From NCBI GenBank assembly GCA_042663485.1, contig JBHTAF010000001.1: a stretch of DNA of 64,000 nt; one strand, given 5' to 3'. Of this stretch, positions 51,153 through 60,572 are shown piece after piece (within the stretch, counting starts at the first letter, position 1; every line of letters begins with the position of its first letter). Both the position numbers and the translations under genes were made by a program. Origin of the DNA: Natronosalvus sp042663485. Lineage in GTDB: Archaea; Halobacteriota; Halobacteria; Halobacteriales; Natrialbaceae. The notes under the pieces are model-generated. The model made no database searches and had not been told where the DNA came from. It saw only the letters and a program-made list of their open reading frames with translations.

Positions 51153-51590
51153 TTACCGACCCAGCAGACTCCCGTCGGCCCACTTCTCCTCGTACTCGGC
51201 GTCGTCGGCGATCAACATGAGGATCCCCTCGATTAACCCGAGGACTGCCGGAATCCCGGTCCAGAAGAAACACAGGTACAGCACGCCGAGCTTCATATTC
51301 CCCTGGTAGAACTTGTGAGCGCCGATTCCGCCGAGCAAGAGTGCGAGAACGCCGGCGGCTATCTTGTCCGAATTGGACGACCCGCCACTCGACACGGGCT
51401 GTCGAGCGCCACACTCCGGACACAGTTCCGCCTGTTTGGTGATGAGCGACCCGCACTCGACGCAGTACTTTTCGTTCGGGCCACGCTCCTCGTGACTTCC
51501 CTCGAGGGTGATCGATTGGTTGACCCCGCAGCTCGGGCAAACCGATGCCTGATCCTGGATTTCGTCGCCGCAGTTGATGCAGTGTTTCAT
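51153..51590 (-). CDS. TM2 domain protein with two zinc ribbons
   Basis: 145 residues. CINCGDEIQDQASVCPSCG and CVECGSLITKQAELCPECG are paired zinc ribbons. A TM2 domain follows: GVLALLLGGIGAHKFYQGN and VLYLCFFWTGIPAVLGLIEGILML. Membrane-anchored with cytoplasmic zinc domains; function unknown. The start at MKHCINCGDE is certain from the ribbon. Confidence 0.94.
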   Translation of the reverse strand: MKHCINCGDEIQDQASVCPSCGVNQSITLEGSHEERGPNEKYCVECGSLITKQAELCPECGARQPVSSGGSSNSDKIAAGVLALLLGGIGAHKFYQGNMKLGVLYLCFFWTGIPAVLGLIEGILMLIADDAEYEEKWADGSLLGR

Positions 51591-51651
51591 GGACAGGTGT
51601 CAGCGAAACTTCTCACGCTCGAGGTAAATAACCAGGTGCAAGAGGTGCTGT

Positions 51652-52101
51652 TCAGTCGGACCGGCGAAGCGAGTACGAGAGCAAGAGGCCGGCGAGGAGC
51701 CCGTAGGCGAGACCGATGACGAAGACCGCCAGCACCGACTCGAGGAACAGGAGCAAGAGACCCAGTCCGTAGCCGAAGCCGAGCAGCGCGCCGGTCAGCG
51801 TTCGAACGGCGTTCGTCCCGCGGGTCTCTCGAAAGGTCGTCACCGACCAGTCGAGGAGCGCAGGTGCGGGCAAGATTGCCACGAGAAGCGTCAGGTTCGC
51901 TGGCAACGGAGCGAACAGATACGCGAGGAAGCTGGCGACGATGCCCGGGTAGATGCCCAGACACCGGGCACAGACGTCCACCCGGCGACCGAAGACGACC
52001 GGCGAGTAACACCGGTGTCGTTCCGAGGGAAGGTGGTGGGCGAGCAGGAACCGCCGAGTCTCGGCTAGCCCCTTCCGAAGTTCCGCTCGGTCGACGCCCA
52101 T
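51652..52101 (-). CDS. DUF2085 membrane protein
   Basis: 149 residues. LLAHHLPSERHRCYSPVVFGRRVDVCARCLGIYPG is the family's HxP...C...CARCxG block, then four helices (FLAYLFAPLPANLTLLVAI; ALLGFGYGLGLLLLFLESVLAVFVIGLAYGLLAGLLL). Conserved His/Cys point to a metal site at the membrane face. No known function. Confidence 0.92.
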   Translation of the reverse strand: MGVDRAELRKGLAETRRFLLAHHLPSERHRCYSPVVFGRRVDVCARCLGIYPGIVASFLAYLFAPLPANLTLLVAILPAPALLDWSVTTFRETRGTNAVRTLTGALLGFGYGLGLLLLFLESVLAVFVIGLAYGLLAGLLLSYSLRRSD

Positions 52102-52196
52102 ACGTACTCGTGTCGGAGCGACCGGATGAATCTACTGGACGGTCACACTGACTCGAGCGACGCCTCTATCCGCATCCGACCCGAATCGATACCCCC

Positions 52197-52487
52197 ATGT
52201 CGTCAGACGAAACCGACTCCGAACGAACGGTGATTCGAAGCGGCCGGAAGTTCGAACAGACGTACCGCCTCGACGCGGACGAGGTCGGCGCCTTCCTGAT
52301 CTCCCTGGGCGAACAACTCCAGGCGGGCGACGAACTCACGATCAGCGACGACGAGTGGGAACTGCCCTTCGCATTCGGCGAACCGATCGAGCTGGAGGTC
52401 GATTTCGACGGGGTGGGGGACCCGGAACTCGAGATCGAACTCGAGTTTCCGGGACGGACCGACGAAACTGCGCCGCGAGTCGAGTAA
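52197..52487 (+). CDS. amphi-Trp domain protein
   Basis: 96 residues, highly acidic. GRKFEQTYRLDADEVGAFLISLGEQLQAGDELTISDDEWELPF is the amphi-Trp repeat-like domain, and the tail is an acidic beta strand pair (LEVDFDGVGDPELEIELEFPG). Cytoplasmic; function unknown. Confidence 0.88.
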   Translation: MSSDETDSERTVIRSGRKFEQTYRLDADEVGAFLISLGEQLQAGDELTISDDEWELPFAFGEPIELEVDFDGVGDPELEIELEFPGRTDETAPRVE

Positions 52488-52651
52488 GTCGAACGAGCCG
52501 AGCGAATCGAATCCCACCCACCGACGACTCGAGGTGCGTTCGAGGACGACGGTCTCGGCTTTCCTACCAGTTGGTCGGAAGATGCCCTTAAGGACCCTAG
52601 TACTCATTGGGTGGAACATTTTTACGTATTACCGTGATCAAGTGGTATAGA

Positions 52652-53119
52652 ATGGGCACTCGATCACCGACGTACGTGCACAAGTCCTGTGCGTACATCA
52701 CTCGAGACGAAGCGGAGCTACTGGCGTTCGAGAGCCCCGAGCACGACGGACTGCAGATCCCAAAGGGGACGATCGAACCCGGCGAGTCACCTCGAGCGGC
52801 CGTCTTTCGAGAAATCGTCGAGGAGAGCGGCCTCAGTGCGGTTGGCTCGACTAGCCACGTTGCCAGCGACGTCTGGAACCGGTACGAGTCCCCACCGAAG
52901 TACTACGTCAGACACTTCTTCCACGCGACGGTCCACGACGCGCCCGACGAGTTCACCCACGTCGTCACCGGCGAAGGTGAGGAGGTCGGCCTCGAGTTTG
53001 AGTACTCCTGGATCGACCTCCGAGAGACGCACACGTTCGCGCTCGACCTTGACGACTACGTCCACCTGCTCGAGGGGGCGCCGAACCAGCCGACCGCCGT
53101 CGGCTCCGCCGCCGACTGA
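52652..53119 (+). CDS. NUDIX hydrolase
   Basis: 155 residues from the ATG at MGTRSPTYVHKS. The NUDIX box is complete: GTIEPGESPRAAVFREIVEESGL (Gx5Ex7REUxEExGU). Cleaves a nucleoside diphosphate linked to another group; substrate not readable. An alternative upstream GTG-type start would add 15 residues that do not fit the family. Single gene. Confidence 0.93.
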   Translation: MGTRSPTYVHKSCAYITRDEAELLAFESPEHDGLQIPKGTIEPGESPRAAVFREIVEESGLSAVGSTSHVASDVWNRYESPPKYYVRHFFHATVHDAPDEFTHVVTGEGEEVGLEFEYSWIDLRETHTFALDLDDYVHLLEGAPNQPTAVGSAAD

Positions 53120-53325
53120 CCGCGATACGCTCTCCTGGCCGGGCCCGGACGACGCGATTCTCGCGACCGGTAGCGGGCGATCGGAACCGCGATGTCGACC
53201 GTTCTTTGGGATCGAAGGCCACCCCGAGGCCGTTGAAAAGCTCGTACTCGGGACTCGAGGCGAGGAATACTGAAAACCAGCACACAGCGGCGGTTTCCGG
53301 CTCGTCGACGACGAGCGGGCCAGGA

Positions 53326-54711
53326 TCAATCGTCAGCGCCGTGACCGCGGCTGTCACCGGGTGATATCGCGTCGCCAATCGTCCCCGCTGTCCGACGGAG
53401 GAGGAGCAAAAATTCTCGACGACGCTGGACGAGCAACGTCACCCCGAGAACGATGTAGACGATGGAGTACGCCAGCAAAAGTTCGATACTCGAGACGGGG
53501 AGCGTCACGAAGTCTCGGATGATAATGAACTCGAGCAGAACCTGCGAGAGGAACAACACGAGCAGCGTCAGCGCCTCCGTTACGGAGATTTCGAACCGGA
53601 CCAGCAGCGAGACGGCGAAGAACGACTGGGCGGCGGTGAGCCAGATTTCGGCCTCCTGCTTGAAGTCGAACGCGAGCACGCCGTAGCGCCCCAGCGCGAT
53701 CGAGTGGACGACCACGAGCGTCCCGATGAGCAGCGTCCACTGGTTAAGCTTCGAGGAGATGAGCGCGTTGAACCCTGCCGTCGAGCGCGCCTTGTTCACC
53801 AGGTAGACGACGACGATGAGCTCCGGCGCCTCCGAAGCCAGCGGGGCGATCCACTGGATCATGAAGAACGAGGGGATGCCGATTCCTTCGCCCAGGAACT
53901 CGAGGCCGTGAGCAAAGGGTTCGACGGCCGTGAAGATCATCGTCCCGGAGTACGCAAACAGCGCAAACACGGTGGCTATTCGGCGTCGCTTCGGGAGGTG
54001 CTGGAGGTACGCCGGAACGCCGACGTGGTCCATGTCCGGTTCGACGTCGCCGCGGATGATTACCGCGATGTAACAGGCGTACAGTCCGACCAGGACCAGC
54101 ATGTCGAGGATGTCGATGCCGCCGTTGAGCGGCACGAGGAACGCCCACAGGGTCGCCAGCAGAAGGAAAACGACCTCGAGGCCGATCTCGCGGTCGAGAA
54201 CGACCGAATCGGAGAGGATGCCGCGTCTGTTTCGCACCGCTGGGTCGTCGGACGCGCCAGTTCGATAGATCGTAAAGAGCGCGACGCCGGCCCAGCCGAG
54301 GCCGATGAGGATGCGGTTCGCGCCGGTCATGTTGGCAACGGCGAGATTCCCGGCTTCGGCGCCCCGCGGGGTTCCCGCGAATGCACCTGCGTTCCACGCG
54401 TAGAGCGCGTCGACGGCGTACTCGGGAGCCACCGCCAGGACGGCGAGGACCGCGATCGCGAACGCCTGCGGGACGTCCTTCTCGGCGGTCTCGGCGGCCC
54501 ACGCGAGGAGGAACGCCGAGCCGAGAACGGCGAGTCCGGTCACGAACACGGTCTCGAGGGTCGAAAGCGTGTCGAGGATGGTCGGCGCCTGGTACTCGAG
54601 TCCCAGCAGGGACGTCAGCCAGGGCAGGATAGTCGTTGCTCCGCCCACGACGACCCAGGGGAGCGTCAGTGCGAACGCGGCCGAAAGAGCGAGGAGGACT
54701 CGTCGGTTCAT
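53326..54711 (-). CDS. sodium/calcium exchanger family protein (larger type)
   Basis: 461 residues, about 12 helices. Alpha-repeat-like motifs: VLAVAPEYAVDALYAWNAG with AVANMTGANRILIGLG in the first half, and APLASEAPELIVVVYLVNKAR with ISSKLNQWTLLIGTLVVVHS in the second. The acidic Glu residues of both repeats remain, but the GNxxG core is altered, so ion choice may differ from the smaller exchanger at 24177. Start at MNRRVLLALSAAF. Confidence 0.88.
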   Translation of the reverse strand: MNRRVLLALSAAFALTLPWVVVGGATTILPWLTSLLGLEYQAPTILDTLSTLETVFVTGLAVLGSAFLLAWAAETAEKDVPQAFAIAVLAVLAVAPEYAVDALYAWNAGAFAGTPRGAEAGNLAVANMTGANRILIGLGWAGVALFTIYRTGASDDPAVRNRRGILSDSVVLDREIGLEVVFLLLATLWAFLVPLNGGIDILDMLVLVGLYACYIAVIIRGDVEPDMDHVGVPAYLQHLPKRRRIATVFALFAYSGTMIFTAVEPFAHGLEFLGEGIGIPSFFMIQWIAPLASEAPELIVVVYLVNKARSTAGFNALISSKLNQWTLLIGTLVVVHSIALGRYGVLAFDFKQEAEIWLTAAQSFFAVSLLVRFEISVTEALTLLVLFLSQVLLEFIIIRDFVTLPVSSIELLLAYSIVYIVLGVTLLVQRRREFLLLLRRTAGTIGDAISPGDSRGHGADD

Positions 54712-54790
54712 ATTGCAACTCTCGTGTCTCGTGAACTGAAACGCGTACCGACCACCTCTACAGTGCACTCCACGATGAGAATGCGGCCTG

Positions 54791-55456
54791 CTACTGCTGT
54801 GGACCGTGTTCCTCGTACGGCTGCACGACGACGAACCCCTCCGATCCCGTGAACTCGAGCTGGTAGGTCTCGTCGGAAGACTGGCCGATCATGTTCGAGA
54901 GCGTCCTGTCGACGTGACTCCCGGGCGTCGTGCCGCTCCAGGCGACGGTCGCGCTCGGGTCGGTCCGGACCGGCGGGCGCAACACCAGCGGCGACCCGTG
55001 GGTCGTGATCGCGACGCATCCCGGTCCCACGAGCGAGACGTTCGTCAGGCCGCCCGCCGAGAAGCCCGCGATGCTCTTGATGGTCCGGATCTCGTAGCTC
55101 ACGCTCGATTCGAACGCGAGCACGTCGTCACCGTTGACCGAAATTTCCTCGCCAGCCTCGAGTTCGAGTAGCTGAATCTTCTTCTCTTGATCTGCGAGGT
55201 AGAGGTGGCCGGTGCCGGTCGCCTCCATCACCGGGGTTCCCTCGCTCGTCGCTTTCTCCTTGAGGAAGCCCTTGATGCCGCCCTCGGCAGAGGACTTTCC
55301 TTTGAACGAGACCTCGCCGCTGTAGGCGATCATCGAGCCGGCCTTCGCAATCACCGACCCGTCGAGGTCGATGTCCAGCAGTTTGTCGCTCTCGAGTTGA
55401 AAGGTCTCGCCACCCTCCCTGGGTTCGTTCGCATCGACAAATTCGTTGACGTTCAT
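54791..55456 (-). CDS. AIM24 family protein
   Basis: 221 residues. Beta-sandwich family (DUF124/AIM24): VIAKAGSMIAYSGEVSFKGK, ATGTGHLYLADQEKKIQLLEL, SLVGPGCVAITTHGSPLVL. No signal or membrane segment. Found in bacteria, archaea and mitochondria, without a defined biochemical role. Starts at MNVNEFVDANEP. Confidence 0.93.
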   Translation of the reverse strand: MNVNEFVDANEPREGGETFQLESDKLLDIDLDGSVIAKAGSMIAYSGEVSFKGKSSAEGGIKGFLKEKATSEGTPVMEATGTGHLYLADQEKKIQLLELEAGEEISVNGDDVLAFESSVSYEIRTIKSIAGFSAGGLTNVSLVGPGCVAITTHGSPLVLRPPVRTDPSATVAWSGTTPGSHVDRTLSNMIGQSSDETYQLEFTGSEGFVVVQPYEEHGPQQ

Positions 55457-55731
55457 GATATCTGAGCCGTTCGGCTCTACCGGTCTCGATGGAAGGGAGT
55501 TGGCAAATAGATATGCGTTCGGCGCTAGCGATTCTGAATCCGTTGCGACGACGACCGGTTACGGGGTGAGGAGGCGGTTGCTCGAGCGTAACGGGCGGTG
55601 TGACCGTGAGAGGGGTGAGTCGAACGAAATCGTAGCGCGCTAGCAGTACGCTTCGAATTGGCAGGGTTAGGTCGGCCTGTCCCACGGTACTCACACCGGG
55701 ACGTCGCCACCAGCCGTTAAGACCCCCCACG

Positions 55732-56997
55732 ATGAACCGTCGGACGATGTGTCGTTCTCGATCGGGCGACCGCGACGGGCCGACGCTAGTGGCGGCCGAG
55801 TGCGAGGGGTCGACCGGGCTGCAGGTCGACGTAGGGGTGCTGGTCGCACACGCACCGGGAACCGACCCGGGCCAGCTACAGTCGTTTGCGACGCAAGCTG
55901 CCGAAGATACGGTCGACGAACTCGCGTCGGTCACGGACGTCACCTGGCGGTTCTACCTCGAGGATGCGGTACCGCTCGCAGACCACGACAAGCGACGGCC
56001 CTCGGAGTTCCTCGACCGTGCCACGCACCAGATGGTCGAGGGGCCGTACGACTTGATCCTCGTCGTGACGGACGTTCCGCTCGTCTCGAGCAAGGAGCGA
56101 TTCGTCCCCGGACTGGCGTCGCCGCTCTCTCGCGTCGCGGTGGTCTCGACGAACAACCTCCGCAGTGCGCCCCGCAACGAACCTCGACGCTCGCTCGAGG
56201 ACGACGCCGTCCGCTGGAATACGGCGACGCTCGTGGTCCACCTCGTCGGGCACATGCTGGGTGCTCGTCACCGCGACGCCGATGGGGGCGTCATGGAGCC
56301 GTTCCAGTTCGATCCGGACCGAGGGGCCGTGCCGCCGTTCGACGCGGACGTCAAGCGATATCTCCATCGGATCGCCGCGGAGCTCCCCGCGGCCGAGGCT
56401 CGCCCGCGCGGCCCGGTAGCGCGTCTCGTCTTCCACGCGGCCAGTGCCGTCCGAAACCCCGGACGAATCCTGCAGGCGCTCGGTAACAGTCGGGCGCCAT
56501 TGTTGCCGCTCTCGTTACCGAAGCTGTCGACGGCCGCGCTGACACCGACGCTCGTCATCGTCTTCAGTGCCGAATCCTGGGACGTCGGCTTCCATATGAC
56601 CAACGTGACGGCAGCACTGTTCGCGGTCGTCAGTATCTTCACGGCAACGCTCTACCTCCTGTTCGTCCAGAACCTCTCTTTCCCGCGGAAGCGACATCGG
56701 ATCGTCACCGAGCACACGGCCCTGGTCAACGTCACGGTCTTTTTCGTTCTCCTTCTGGCGATGGTCGGCTTATTCGGGCTCGTGTGGGCGATTATCCTCG
56801 TCATCGAACTGGTCGTCTTCCCGCCGAATCTGATGTCCAACTGGCCGAGTCTCGAGGAACCGACCGTGGGCTTCATTGACCTCGTCCGGACCGGTGCGTT
56901 CATCAGCACCATCGGGGTACTTTCGGGCGCGTTGGCGGGCGGGCTGGAGAGTCGGCTCATCATCAGTCACCTCGCACTGTTCCCCGACCGACCGTAG
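55732..56997 (+). CDS. metzincin-like membrane protein lacking the catalytic glutamate
   Basis: 421 residues. Residues 30-200 form a soluble domain with VVHLVGHMLGARH at 168-180, which has the three zinc His (170, 174, 180) and Gly of HExxHxxGxxH but Leu171 where the catalytic Glu belongs. A possible Met-turn, GGVMEP (Met188), follows. After a linker come four membrane helices from about 265 (LTPTLVIVFS; MTNVTAALFAVVSIFTATLYLLF; LVNVTVFFVLLLAMVGLFGLVWAIILVIELVVF; FISTIGVLSGALAGG). I read it as an inactive or unusual metalloprotease fold tied to the membrane. No named family recognised. Confidence 0.75.
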   Translation: MNRRTMCRSRSGDRDGPTLVAAECEGSTGLQVDVGVLVAHAPGTDPGQLQSFATQAAEDTVDELASVTDVTWRFYLEDAVPLADHDKRRPSEFLDRATHQMVEGPYDLILVVTDVPLVSSKERFVPGLASPLSRVAVVSTNNLRSAPRNEPRRSLEDDAVRWNTATLVVHLVGHMLGARHRDADGGVMEPFQFDPDRGAVPPFDADVKRYLHRIAAELPAAEARPRGPVARLVFHAASAVRNPGRILQALGNSRAPLLPLSLPKLSTAALTPTLVIVFSAESWDVGFHMTNVTAALFAVVSIFTATLYLLFVQNLSFPRKRHRIVTEHTALVNVTVFFVLLLAMVGLFGLVWAIILVIELVVFPPNLMSNWPSLEEPTVGFIDLVRTGAFISTIGVLSGALAGGLESRLIISHLALFPDRP

Positions 56998-57301
56998 CCT
57001 CCTTACCCGAATTCGAATGCGCCGATTTTCCTGGGAGGACGAGAAGTAGGACTAGTAATTCGATAGTCTCGGCACTCACGACTGGTCTACTATCCACAGC
57101 CGCTGTGTTTACAGTTCGGTAGTGTCCGCTCGTACAGTAGTCCTACCAATCCGAGATTAGGTCACGTCCGTCGCTGTGTAACTCCAGAAAGCCTATCCGT
57201 ACTCCCGCCACGGTGGTTCCTAGACGATGTGGAACCGTACGGCCGTGCCGGACGATACGTGTGGAGGGACTGCCCTCGCCAGGACCTGCAGTTGATGACG
57301 A
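56998..57301. other. 304-bp gap
   Basis: Between the metzincin-like and Vps62-like genes. Contains GTAGGACTA at 57046 and its inverse TAGTCCTAC at 57138; otherwise nothing I can support. Confidence 0.4.
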
Positions 57302-59374
57302 ATGAGCAATGACACCGATCTGTCGATCGACCGACGGACAGTACTCGGGACGGTAGCGAGCGGGGCGGTCGCGTCACTGGCGGGCTGTTCGCTGCTCGAA
57401 CGGGGCGCCGATAACGCAACCTCCAACCTCGGCGACGAACGGGCGCGCTCACTCGCCGAACGGTTCGCACCGACGGTGTACTTCGACCGCCACGAGCAGT
57501 GGTTCCCGACGGACCCCCGACGATACGAGAGCGAGCGGGATGGCGAATTCGTCGTGGATGGATTCGACGCCTTCGACGGGTACGTGAAGCGCCGGAACGA
57601 TGGTGACGGACGAAAACCGCCCGACCCAACAGTGTTCTACCACACCGTCCAGTACGGAGATTCGCCGCTGGCGGTCGTGCAGTTCTGGTGTTATTCCGTC
57701 TTCGATCAGTTCACTACGAACTTCCACTGGCACGACTGGGAGGTCCTGCAGGTGTTCGTCGACACCGACACCGACGAACCGCAACTGTACGTCGCGAGTT
57801 CCCACTCCCGATCGGTGCCGAACAACGAGTTCCTCGACCCCGACCCCGAACAGCGGCCGCGGATCCTCTCGGAACTCGGATCGCACTCTAGTGCCCTCTC
57901 GATCAACGCCGACGCCGAACACTTCCAGCGGTTCCCCATAGACGACGACGTGGCCGACATCACCAATAGCGTCGTCGAGAGCCTCGAGGACGTCGCGGCA
58001 ATTCCGCTGGCTTACGGCCTCCCGCGCGACGAGGGGTTGGCGCTCCCGTTCGCGGTCCCCGAACTCGAGGGCGAACCGATCTACGAACACGATCGGCTTC
58101 CGTCAGTCGACGCCTCGGATCTCGTTCCCGACGGGTTGACCGTCCGCTCGTTCGACACGCTCCAGTCGCCGCCGACAGACCTTCCGGGCCGAGAATCGGG
58201 CTACCGTTTCGAGTACCGGGGACGTGAGGGAGCAGACCCCGACGTAGCGTACGAACTGGTTCCGACGGCCGAACTCGAACACATCGAGGAATTCACGGGG
58301 CCGCAACTGAGCTTCGAGTTCGCCATTCCGGAGTTCGCGGAGGACGCCATGGCCGGCCACCTCACGACGACCGGCGTCCCCTGGAAGGGGGCCCGGTACG
58401 ACGACCCAGCAATCGACATCACCGAAATTAGACACCGGCAGGCGCTTTCAGATCGATACGACGCTATCAGCGACCCCTCGCCAGTCAACCAGATCGTCGC
58501 CGGCATCACGAACGTGGTGGCTTCCGACGACGCCCCAGAGGACGAAGGGCTGACCACCGAATCCTCGTCGATCGAGATGCTCGCACTGCTCCAGAGCGAC
58601 CCCGAAGCGGTACCGACGTTCCAGGGAATCGCCGTCCTCCAGAACGTCCCCGAGGGCGAGCACACCCTGACGATAAACGGCGCTGGTGTCGCTCCCCACA
58701 GCGAAACGATCACAGTCTCCGACGACGACACAACGGTCGCCGGCGTCAACGGCGAAATCCCCACCGTGGCCCGCGAGAACGCCACGAAACTCGAGATCGA
58801 TCCCGACGATGCCGACAGCAACCTCACCGCCCTCGCCGTCGAAGACGACTTCGCCGGACGGCTGTACGACGCCCCGCTGTCCGGCCCCGACGCGGTGTAC
58901 GTCCACCGCGGCGGAGCGTTCACGACCGAAGTTCGCGACAGCGACGACGAGGTCGGCGCGTTCCGCGTCAACCCCGGCGATGAGAAACGAATATACATCG
59001 ACGAGCCGCGGACGGGAAAGACGCCCCTTGCAACCTACCTCGCGGACCTCGCCGAGGAGACCCGTGTTGGTGTGGCGGCCGACCACTCGGACGCATCCGA
59101 CGACCAGGGCCGGGAAAACGCGGTTCAGGGACTCTCACAAGCGCTCGAGGCCGTCGTGGAGGCCGCCCGCCGAGCCGCAACGCGCGCCGAGTCGGGCGAC
59201 CGGGGCGGTGCGAACCGGAGTCTCGGCGCGGTGGCGACCCGCCTGGAAACCGTCGAGACGCGGCTGGCGGAGGCCAGCGATTCGCTCCCGCCGGCGCGGG
59301 TCCGCGCAACCGAACGCCGCCTCGAGCAGGCCAAACGTCGGTCCGCTCAGGCGCGCGAGGCCCAGAAGCTCTGA
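57302..59374 (+). CDS. Vps62/DUF946-like Tat lipoprotein
   Basis: 690 residues. The Tat signal DRRTVLGTVASGAVASLAGC ends at lipobox Cys29, so it sits on the outer face of the membrane. Residues 45-190 resemble the Vps62/DUF946 family (LAERFAPTVYFDRHEQWFPTDPRRY; VQFWCYSVFDQ; FHWHDWEVLQVFVD, with conserved His/Asp/Trp). The middle is an Ig-like strand region (GEHTLTINGAGVAPHSETITV). The last 100 residues are an Ala/Arg-rich coiled coil (VEAARRAATRAESGD; RRLEQAKRRSAQARE). Function unknown; a carbohydrate- or surface-linked role is possible. Confidence 0.82.
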   Translation: MSNDTDLSIDRRTVLGTVASGAVASLAGCSLLERGADNATSNLGDERARSLAERFAPTVYFDRHEQWFPTDPRRYESERDGEFVVDGFDAFDGYVKRRNDGDGRKPPDPTVFYHTVQYGDSPLAVVQFWCYSVFDQFTTNFHWHDWEVLQVFVDTDTDEPQLYVASSHSRSVPNNEFLDPDPEQRPRILSELGSHSSALSINADAEHFQRFPIDDDVADITNSVVESLEDVAAIPLAYGLPRDEGLALPFAVPELEGEPIYEHDRLPSVDASDLVPDGLTVRSFDTLQSPPTDLPGRESGYRFEYRGREGADPDVAYELVPTAELEHIEEFTGPQLSFEFAIPEFAEDAMAGHLTTTGVPWKGARYDDPAIDITEIRHRQALSDRYDAISDPSPVNQIVAGITNVVASDDAPEDEGLTTESSSIEMLALLQSDPEAVPTFQGIAVLQNVPEGEHTLTINGAGVAPHSETITVSDDDTTVAGVNGEIPTVARENATKLEIDPDDADSNLTALAVEDDFAGRLYDAPLSGPDAVYVHRGGAFTTEVRDSDDEVGAFRVNPGDEKRIYIDEPRTGKTPLATYLADLAEETRVGVAADHSDASDDQGRENAVQGLSQALEAVVEAARRAATRAESGDRGGANRSLGAVATRLETVETRLAEASDSLPPARVRATERRLEQAKRRSAQAREAQKL

Positions 59375-59624
59375 GTCGACCGACTGTCCGAACGGGGAGT
59401 GGAGCGGACTGCTTTCGAAATTCCAGGGAGTCGATCTGCCTTCGATGCGGACGACTCGTCTCTATCCACGTTGGGCCCGCATAGCCAAATACCTCGAGGA
59501 AATCGGTGGCCTCAGCACTCATAGGGCTCGTCATCACCGGGTGCCGAGTCCGGTTCGGAGCGAGTACGTCGTCATCGGCCGCTCGAGCCTACGCCCTCCG
59601 TCCAAAAATCAGTTCTCGTTCGCT

Positions 59625-60572
59625 CTAGTCCCGCTCGGACGCCGTCCCCAGTCCCGGAATCGCAACCGTCCGCTCGAGGCGGGCCATCGCGAGTGAGGTC
59701 GTGAGCACCAGCGCGAGGTAGAAGAGCGCGACGATGATGTAGATGTTGGTAAACTCGAAGGTATCGGAGCCGATGTTCCGGCCTCGTCGGAACAGTTCGG
59801 GGACGGTGATGAACGCCGCCAGCGAGGAGTACTTGATGAGGTAGATGAACTCGTTGGTCCAGCCAGGAATCGCGAACCGGAGCCCCTGCGGGAGGACGAC
59901 GTGGCGGATGCCCTGCGTCCTGGAGAGGCCGACGGCTCTGGCCGCCGTGAGCTGTCCGGGGTCGACCGACTGCAGGGCCGCCCGGATGTACTCGGCCTGG
60001 TAGGCCGAGGAGTTGATCGTGAATCCGACGATGGCGACGAAGATGGCGCCCCGTGGAATCCCACTCTGGCCGACGAAGCCGATCGAGTCGAATGCGCTCG
60101 CCAGCGGCAACCCAAAGTAGAGGAAGAAGAGCTGGGCGAGCAGGGGCGTCCCACGGATGAGTTCGGTGTAAGCCAGCGAGACCCGGCTGAGGACCGGGCC
60201 GCCGTACGTTCGCGCGACGGCGAGAGGGACGGCGATCACCAGCCCGAAGAGCATCGAGAGGACCGTCAGGTAGACGGTGATGAACGCACCCGCCGCCAGC
60301 GACGGCGCCGACTCGATCGCCAGGCTCACGAGGTCGAACGATTCGAACGGCTCGAGGGGGAGCCAGGGCTCGCGCTGGCTGACTCCCAGCTCCGAGCGGA
60401 TCAGGTCCGGGAACCCGACGGCAGTGAACAGGCTGTCGAGCCACGCGTTGTGGTAGGCCCAGCGAGCGAGCAACCACGTCCAGAAGACGATCCCGACGGC
60501 GCCGACGACGAGTCGTCGCCGGCCAGGGAGGGTGTCGACAGCCGAGCCACGCGCCTCCTCGAACGTGCTCAT
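59625..60572 (-). CDS. polar amino-acid ABC transporter permease
   Basis: 315 residues. An extra N-terminal helix and loop precede the standard His/Glu/Gln-type permease: AGAFITVYLTVLSMLFGLVIAVPLAVAR, ELIRGTPLLAQLFFLYFGLP and the EAA loop AARAVGLSRTQGIRHVVLPQGLRFAIPGW. Pairs with the shorter permease at 61304. Overlaps the ATPase gene by four bases (ATGA). Imports an amino acid. Confidence 0.95.
   Translation of the reverse strand: MSTFEEARGSAVDTLPGRRRLVVGAVGIVFWTWLLARWAYHNAWLDSLFTAVGFPDLIRSELGVSQREPWLPLEPFESFDLVSLAIESAPSLAAGAFITVYLTVLSMLFGLVIAVPLAVARTYGGPVLSRVSLAYTELIRGTPLLAQLFFLYFGLPLASAFDSIGFVGQSGIPRGAIFVAIVGFTINSSAYQAEYIRAALQSVDPGQLTAARAVGLSRTQGIRHVVLPQGLRFAIPGWTNEFIYLIKYSSLAAFITVPELFRRGRNIGSDTFEFTNIYIIVALFYLALVLTTSLAMARLERTVAIPGLGTASERD

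Noticed and set aside
53326..54711. Assignment of the second exchanger as a clear Ca2+ antiporter
   Set aside because: The alpha-repeat cores deviate from the standard, so only family level is claimed.
57046..57146. GTAGGACTA / TAGTCCTAC inverted repeat as an insertion element
   Set aside because: Only 9 bp, 83 bp apart, with no transposase and no target duplication.
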